NCBI GenBank assembly: GCA_021786655.1 | Contig: JAJYMU010000356.1 | Location: 1 to 11,405, forward strand | Length of the DNA stretch: 11,405 bases | Source of the DNA: Bacteroidota bacterium | GTDB taxonomy: Bacteria > Bacteroidota > Ignavibacteria > Ignavibacteriales > Melioribacteraceae | Direction: 5' to 3' | Shown: positions 7,570-11,405 of the stretch, one piece after another | Numbering within the stretch: position 1 is the first letter of the stretch | Layout: each line of letters opens with the position of its first letter | Notes under the pieces: model-generated | Told to the model about the DNA's origin: nothing | Database searches by the model: none | Seen by the model: only the letters and a program-made list of their open reading frames with translations | Program-made: the position numbers and the translations under genes

Positions 7570-8135
7570 AAAACGTGAAAAGTGAAATGAAAATAAAACT
7601 GCTTGCCGGATTTTTTGTTGTATTTGTCTTCGCTACAGTTAATCTATTTGGTCAGCAAGAAGAAAAATCTATTAAGCTGGGTGTGGAAATAAATGCGCCG
7701 GTCTCGGAAGTATGGAGAGCATGGACAACAGAAGGCGGCGTTAAGTCTTTCTTTGCGCCGGGCTGCAAAATAAACTTTAAAGTTGACGGCGAATACGAAA
7801 TGTATTTTGATCCGCTTAGTCAAGAAGGTTCCCGCGGCGGTGAAGGTAATAAAATTTTGACTATCGATCCGGAGAGAATGTTTTCGTTTACCTGGAACGC
7901 TCCTCCGCTATATCCGGAAATCCGCAAACAGAAGACGTTGGTGATACTTCATTTTGAAAAAATAGACGAGAAAAAAACCATGCTTCACTTTATTCAGATT
8001 GGCTGGGGTGAAAGTGAAGAATGGAATAAAGTTTACGAATATTTTTCTTACGCATGGAGCAAAATTGTTTTACCCCGTCTGCAATACAGATTTGATCATG
8101 GTCCGATTGATTGGAATAATCCACCGCAAATGTAG
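7566..8135 (+). CDS. SRPBCC/AHSA1-like START-fold protein with signal peptide
   Basis: A protein of 189 residues whose residues 36-175 match the SRPBCC superfamily, AHSA1 (activator of Hsp90 ATPase homolog 1-like) branch. INAPVSEVWRAWTTEGGVKSFFAPG (42-66) is the characteristic first helix region. It is followed by a beta sheet (VDGEYEMYF, 73-81; MFSFTWNAPP, 105-114) and the long C-terminal helix around EWNKVYEYFSYAW (152-164). This fold makes a hydrophobic cavity for small ligands; no catalytic residue can be named. Residues 1-29 carry basic residues and a hydrophobic core ending NLFGQ, so export is likely, which is unusual for AHSA1 proteins. The ATG at 7566 overlaps the Memo stop (ATGA), implying translational coupling. 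An ATG at 7587 is an equally plausible start. Both have weak ribosome binding sites. Confidence 0.85.
   Translation: MKNVKSEMKIKLLAGFFVVFVFATVNLFGQQEEKSIKLGVEINAPVSEVWRAWTTEGGVKSFFAPGCKINFKVDGEYEMYFDPLSQEGSRGGEGNKILTIDPERMFSFTWNAPPLYPEIRKQKTLVILHFEKIDEKKTMLHFIQIGWGESEEWNKVYEYFSYAWSKIVLPRLQYRFDHGPIDWNNPPQM
7574..7587. repeat. Short heptanucleotide repeat at the Memo/SRPBCC junction
   Basis: CGTGAAA (7574-7580) is followed directly by AGTGAAA (7581-7587), two copies with one difference, placed between the two candidate starts of the SRPBCC gene. It adds codons for NVKSE and may explain why two in-frame ATG codons exist. Two copies alone could be chance. Confidence 0.35.
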
Positions 8136-8175
8136 ACGCGAAAAAATTCTTCTTATTGTTTTACGGAGACAAAAA

Positions 8176-8814
8176 ATGGAATCACAAAATCCCTGGCTAA
8201 ATATTTCCGCTGAAGATTACGAAGGACACATGTCCGCACCGAACGTTATGCAGTTGCAAATGCTAAGTAAAATTTTTGAGGATGTTCTTAATGAATTCTC
8301 ACCCAAATCGATTGCCGTTCTTGGCTGCACAACCGGAAATGGATTTGAGCATTTGATTGGAAGAAATATCGAACAGATTGTTGGTGTAGATATCAGTCCG
8401 GAATACATTTGTGTTTGCAAAGAGCGGTATGCAGAAAAATTGCCGCAGCTACAACTAATTTGCGGTGATCTCGCAGCAATCAACTTTCCACTTTTGACCT
8501 TCGACTTGATACACGCTGCACTGATTTTTGAATATGTTAACGTTGATGAGCTTCTGAATAAAATCTCTAAGTGGTTAAAACCAGATGGTGTCCTAAGTGT
8601 TGTGCTTCAACTTCCGAGTGAAAATTCTTCGCCGGTTTCCGAAACGCAATTTCAATCGCTCAAATTGTTAAATCCTCTTATAAAATTGATTGACCCGGAA
8701 GAGTTTAAAAAGATGGCACAAAGCTATGGTTTAGAAGAAATCAAGAATGATAAAATAAAGTTGACAAGCGGAAAAAGTTTTTCGGTTACTAAATATGTAG
8801 GGAAGGGTCTATGA
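8176..8814 (+). CDS. Class I SAM-dependent methyltransferase
   Basis: Cytosolic protein of 212 residues with the Rossmann-like methyltransferase fold. Motif I is VLGCTTGNGFEHL (48-60), with C and T residues replacing part of the usual glycine-rich GxGxG. D72 in GVDISPEY is the residue expected to bind the ribose of S-adenosylmethionine. CGDLAAINF (96-104) is motif II-like, and KWLKPDGVLSVVLQ (132-145) is the post-motif III region. The acceptor is unknown; the length and loose motifs match small-molecule methyltransferases. GGAGA (8165-8169) lies 6 bases before ATG 8176, so the longer frame upstream, which overlaps the SRPBCC gene, is not used. It follows that gene by 40 bases and may share its transcript. 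The last codons, for VGKGL, and the TGA stop lie inside the first hairpin of a REP-like element, so the original C-terminus may have been different. Confidence 0.88.
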   Translation: MESQNPWLNISAEDYEGHMSAPNVMQLQMLSKIFEDVLNEFSPKSIAVLGCTTGNGFEHLIGRNIEQIVGVDISPEYICVCKERYAEKLPQLQLICGDLAAINFPLLTFDLIHAALIFEYVNVDELLNKISKWLKPDGVLSVVLQLPSENSSPVSETQFQSLKLLNPLIKLIDPEEFKKMAQSYGLEEIKNDKIKLTSGKSFSVTKYVGKGL

Positions 8815-8863
8815 CCCTTCCAGTGAAATAATATACTTGGAACGGTCACAGACCGTTCCCTAC
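8797..8863. repeat. REP/REPIN-like doublet: GTAG-hairpin and inverted hairpin-CTAC
   Basis: The left unit is GTAG (8797-8800) followed by GGAAGGGTC-TAT-GACCCTTCC (8801-8821), a perfect 9-bp stem with a 3-base loop. The right unit is its inverted relative: GGAACGGTC-ACA-GACCGTTCC (8839-8859), again a perfect 9-bp stem, followed by CTAC (8860-8863). Seventeen AT-rich bases separate them. Read on the minus strand, the right unit is GTAGGGAACGGTC..., so the units differ by compensatory changes that preserve pairing. GTAG next to a hairpin is the hallmark of REP sequences mobilised by RAYT (Y1 REP-associated transposases). The doublet sits exactly between convergent genes, overlapping one stop codon and ending two bases before the other, and may act as a bidirectional terminator. 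Confidence 0.85.
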
Positions 8864-8864
8864 G

Positions 8865-10118
8865 CTAAACCTTTTCTTCAACGTTAACCGGTTGTTTCTT
8901 TCTACCCTTCATAAAATAAGCAATAAGCAGCGCGATGATTATAAATCCGCCGACAAAATAAACCCAATTCCATTTTGATGCCGGCGCAACTTTTTCCTTC
9001 CAAGTTGAAATCCTCTTTTCGATCGTGTCTTTATTTGCAGAGCTCATCATATTGTTCTCGATAAGGATCGGTATCCATGTCGGCTGAACGGTCTTGAAGT
9101 AAACGCTGTCGGTAAACATGTAAAAAGTTTCTTTTGCTTGCGAAGAACCTTTAACCGGAAGATTTTTAAGTTCATCGTCAACAAATGACGAAACACTGTT
9201 AACAAACTGTCCGCCGTTTCTAAAAGGCAAAAGGGGAAGTTGTTTCTCGCGGAACAGACGGTTTACTTGTCCCCATATTTCATCATTTATTTTTGAATTC
9301 CAGTCTGCAAACATGTTATCGATATTGGCAATCTCTGTGGCTTTGTCGCGTTTGTTCAAATAAACATCCGCCAGTTTCGGTCCGATCTGCCGCCACACTT
9401 TGTTAAAATCGGCGTACTGTTTTTTCATGTTGGAAAGATCGTCAGGAGTTGTCTGCGTTACTTTCATGAACTGAATATTGTCGCTGATCGTCCGCTCGAT
9501 ATTGTAGAACAAATTCCCGCTGTCAACTTTGGTGAATATCGCCTGTTTCTCTACTTCGTTAAGCGTGCCGGGTGTTTTCACAAATTCGGCAAGCAAGCTG
9601 TCAACCAAACCGCGCACAAGTTCATCTCGCTGCGCAATATTGGATTTAAGTTGACTAACTAACTTTTGCAACGAAGCAATAGTTTGTGCATCTTTTGTTG
9701 ATTTTAATTGCAGTTGTTTGATTTGTACGATCAGCCCTTCGTTCTGCTGGCTCAATTCCGAAACTTTATCCTGAAGCGTGCCGACCTGTGTTTTCAATTC
9801 TACGATTTGTGTAAAATCACCTTTCCGTACTTCCAAGGTGCGTTCAATCTTTGCAAATGAAGTTTCGAAAGTTTCCGGATACAAACTTTTATCCAGCAGC
9901 GCCGAGTCTGAAGTGAAATCAGTTTTCAGTTTTGCAATGTTCTCACCGATCACGTTGCACTCATCGATTGAGGCAGCGTTCTTTATCGCGTCTTCCAATT
10001 GTTTGTAGCGCGTTTTAAAATTTTGTGTTTTCTCGTAATCTGATTGAGCAAAAGAAGCTTGACTCAAAACAAAGGCGGAAAAAATAAAAGTCAAAATAAA
10101 AAATTTGTTCATCTTCAT
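8865..10118 (-). CDS. Envelope coiled-coil protein with C-terminal membrane anchor, unknown function
   Basis: I do not recognise a named family. The protein has 417 residues, with a signal peptide covering 1-24 (ending ASFAQ). A mostly helical body follows, with a clear coiled-coil segment at about 103-167 (repeated L/V/I heptads such as LKTQVGTLQDKVSEL). A second helical domain spans about 185-380 and is rich in W and aromatic residues (VWRQIGPKLADVYL; IWGQVNRLF). A single transmembrane helix covers about 385-403 (WVYFVGGFIIIALLIAYFM), with a short basic cytoplasmic tail (KGRKKQ). With a cleaved signal this gives an N-out/C-in anchored protein. The ATG at 10118 has GAGG 8 bases upstream; a second ATG two codons on is possible. 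It lies 5 bases after the lipoprotein gene, so the two are almost certainly cotranscribed. Confidence 0.85.
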   Translation of the reverse strand: MKMNKFFILTFIFSAFVLSQASFAQSDYEKTQNFKTRYKQLEDAIKNAASIDECNVIGENIAKLKTDFTSDSALLDKSLYPETFETSFAKIERTLEVRKGDFTQIVELKTQVGTLQDKVSELSQQNEGLIVQIKQLQLKSTKDAQTIASLQKLVSQLKSNIAQRDELVRGLVDSLLAEFVKTPGTLNEVEKQAIFTKVDSGNLFYNIERTISDNIQFMKVTQTTPDDLSNMKKQYADFNKVWRQIGPKLADVYLNKRDKATEIANIDNMFADWNSKINDEIWGQVNRLFREKQLPLLPFRNGGQFVNSVSSFVDDELKNLPVKGSSQAKETFYMFTDSVYFKTVQPTWIPILIENNMMSSANKDTIEKRISTWKEKVAPASKWNWVYFVGGFIIIALLIAYFMKGRKKQPVNVEEKV

Positions 10119-10123
10119 ATCGG

Positions 10124-10570
10124 TTACCTCACAATGCCTTTGTAGTTCAATAAATATTTATTCAAACCGTCAAGCAGTTCGATGTTGGGTGATTTCTGGT
10201 TAAACGCCGGAGCCGTTAAAGATTTCTCCGAAATTTGAATTTTCTTTTCGAGACTTAATCCTCCGTCTTCAAATTCGAAAACGTAAACATTTTTAAAATT
10301 AGCGCCGGTTACAAAGTAGTAACCGCCTGTATCGCGGATCATTCTAATTTCTTTGCCGCTAAAGTTTGTTGAATCTGCAAATTCTTCCCAGAAAAGTTTT
10401 TTTACTTTCAGCGAAAATGAGTACCTCTGTTCTTCAACGTAACCTTTGTTGTTAACTTTTAAAACCGTTTCAATCGGCCAGCCGAAATCAGCCGGTTTCA
10501 GTGTTAACGAGGAACATGCCGCAATCAGAAGCAACGAAAAAAATATAAGCAGACCATCCACCAATTTCAT
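10124..10570 (-). CDS. Small lipoprotein of unknown function
   Basis: A 148-residue protein with a lipoprotein signal peptide: hydrophobic residues 5-18 end in the lipobox LIAAC, with lipidated C19. The mature part begins SSLTLKPADFGWPIE and is beta-rich (VNNKGYVEEQRYSFSLKVKKLFWEEF; GGYYFVTGANFKNVYVFEFEDGGLSLEKKI). The strand pattern suggests a small barrel or sandwich, but no family is recognised. GGAGG lies 7 bases before the ATG, a strong ribosome binding site. The gene is the first of a two-gene unit; the downstream coiled-coil protein starts 5 bases after its stop, and that gene's ribosome binding site overlaps these last codons. The pair therefore probably acts together at the cell envelope. 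Confidence 0.85.
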   Translation of the reverse strand: MKLVDGLLIFFSLLLIAACSSLTLKPADFGWPIETVLKVNNKGYVEEQRYSFSLKVKKLFWEEFADSTNFSGKEIRMIRDTGGYYFVTGANFKNVYVFEFEDGGLSLEKKIQISEKSLTAPAFNQKSPNIELLDGLNKYLLNYKGIVR

Positions 10571-10663
10571 TTACAATCCTCCAAAAATTTTCCTGGTGAA
10601 ACATAATGATTTCGATTCTCATTTGTAAGTAGAACGGGCAGCAGAGCGAATATAAATAAGAAT

Positions 10664-10682
10664 GCCGATACTCGGTACCGGC
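10664..10682 (-). terminator. Hairpin following the cytochrome gene, probable terminator
   Basis: On the minus strand GCCGGTAC-CGA-GTATCGGC forms an 8-bp stem with a 3-base loop, one pair being G/U. The same position is an A/C mismatch on the plus strand, so the structure favours minus-strand RNA, the sense of the flanking genes. It lies 10 bases after the cytochrome stop and is followed by a U-rich but interrupted tract (AUUCUUAUUUAUAUU). Confidence 0.5.
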
Positions 10683-10692
10683 CTAATGGGGT

Positions 10693-11388
10693 TTACTTTT
10701 CGGAGTTTTTTAACCTTCGCAGTATTTCGTTGGCAAAGCGGTTGCGCGGATCCAGCTGAACTGCTTTTTCAAAATTCTTGATTGCAAGTTCGTTGTTTCC
10801 ACCCTTCATATAAATGTTGCCGAGAAAACTGTAAGCCGAGGTCGACTCGGGAAAAAGTTCTACCGCTTTGTTTGTTATTTTAATTGCGTCATCGGTTTTT
10901 CCGTCTTCAATTACTTTTGATGCGAACGATAAGAGCGTGTGATCGCGGAAATCAAAAGTGAAACTGCCGTAGTACTGCTGTTTTAAATCGCCGTACTTTT
11001 TCAGTGCAGAATCAAGCCCGTCTTTTTTGTAACTCTCGTACAAAACGTCTTCAAGTTTGTCGATGTGTGCAGAACCGCGGTGACACGTAACGCATTCGAT
11101 TTTCCCGATGTGGGAGTTAATCGCGCGTGCATCATTTAGCAAATTGTTGTTGATGTTTCCAACCATTTTCATCATAACGCGCGCAATGTCTTTATTGGGA
11201 TTAACATCAGCGGCAAAATCAGTTCGCTTTGTGTTTTCATCTTTCGGATTGCCGTGACAATAATTACAGTGCTCTCCTAAAGCGTAAGTGAAGGAATCCA
11301 TTATTTTGTACAATTCTTTATCGCTTATGTCTTTAGGAAGCACTTTTAGATTTACCGGTTTATCGTCGTGCGCTTTCTGCGCTGCTCA
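10693..11388 (-). CDS. Diheme c-type cytochrome with TPR repeats, 5' end cut by window
   Basis: The conserved frame runs from just after an in-frame TGA (11386-11388) to 10693. From a GTG at 11343 it is 216 residues. Two heme-binding motifs are present: CNYCH (26-30) and CVTCH (84-88), the latter within CVTCHRG. ADVNPNKDIARVMMKMVGNIN (45-65) lies between them; its methionines are candidate axial ligands. This layout matches the family of the photosynthetic reaction-centre cytochrome c subunit as found in non-phototrophs. Residues 134-201 form two TPR repeats (SAYSFLGNIYMKGGNNELAIKNFEKAVQLDP). Heme attachment needs export, so a signal peptide should lie upstream. The frame before the GTG reads AAQKAHDDKPVNLK, typical mature N-terminal sequence, so GTG 11343 is unlikely to be the true start. 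The TGA may be a mutation or an edge sequencing error. Confidence 0.72.
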
Positions 11389-11405
11389 ATTGCCGCCGAC
11401 AAAAA

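Noticed and set aside
7999..8175. Upstream extension of the methyltransferase frame into the SRPBCC gene
   Set aside because: The extension overlaps the previous gene in another phase, and GGAGA six bases before ATG 8176 marks the real start.
9778..10008. Plus-strand 76-codon frame opposite the coiled-coil gene
   Set aside because: It is antisense to a long continuous coding frame with a signal peptide and coiled coil, and lacks a ribosome binding site or domain.
10571..10663. Promoter-like TATGTTTC upstream of the lipoprotein gene on the minus strand
   Set aside because: It matches seven of eight consensus positions and lacks a -33 partner, too weak to list as a feature.
11386..11388. TGA in the cytochrome frame as a selenocysteine codon
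   Set aside because: Selenocysteine is not expected in the signal region of a c-type cytochrome, and I see no convincing SECIS-like hairpin directly after it. Mutation or an edge error is simpler.

Overview
The window looks like chromosomal DNA of a member of the Bacteroidota/Chlorobi/Ignavibacteria assemblage. This is an inference from moderate-to-low GC, TAnnTTTG promoter-like boxes, many signal peptides ending in ...AQ, and the gene families present. It carries eleven protein-coding loci, one of them a probable gene remnant and one cut by the window edge. I see no rRNA, tRNA, CRISPR array, transposase or phage gene.

Layout. (1) 224-1978, plus strand: a ClC-family anion transporter with two C-terminal CBS domains and a TTG start. 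(2) 1979-2156: an intergenic region with two CTTG-loop palindromes and a promoter-like box. (3) 2157-5475, plus strand: a tight carbohydrate/ester-degradation unit. It holds an exported GH3 beta-glucosidase, an exported alpha/beta-hydrolase, and, coupled by a TTGA overlap, the N-terminal part of a third exported protein that is stopped by an in-frame TAA and cut off against the next gene. (4) 5498-6376, minus strand: a complete YdhF-like aldo/keto reductase. (5) 6466-8814, plus strand: a Memo-family protein with an apparent export signal, an ATGA-coupled SRPBCC/AHSA1-type protein also with a signal peptide, and a class I SAM methyltransferase. (6) 8797-8863: two hairpins in inverted orientation bounded by GTAG and CTAC, a REP/REPIN-like doublet between convergent genes. 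(7) 8865-10570, minus strand: a two-gene unit encoding a lipoprotein and a periplasmic coiled-coil protein with a C-terminal membrane anchor, both of unknown function. (8) 10693 to the right edge, minus strand: a diheme c-type cytochrome of the reaction-centre cytochrome type fused to TPR repeats, with an in-frame TGA close to the edge.

How the genes work together. The GH3 enzyme, hydrolase and truncated protein probably formed a small envelope polysaccharide-degradation operon. The Memo/SRPBCC pair is unusual because two folds normally found in the cytosol both carry N-terminal export-like segments and are translationally coupled. The cytochrome and the lipoprotein/coiled-coil pair are envelope proteins, separated from each other by a hairpin terminator.

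No obviously new defence or mobile system is present. The points most worth a second look are the REP doublet that supplies a gene's stop codon, the decaying third gene of the glycosidase operon, the heptanucleotide repeats inside the Memo signal region, and the exported Memo/SRPBCC pair.
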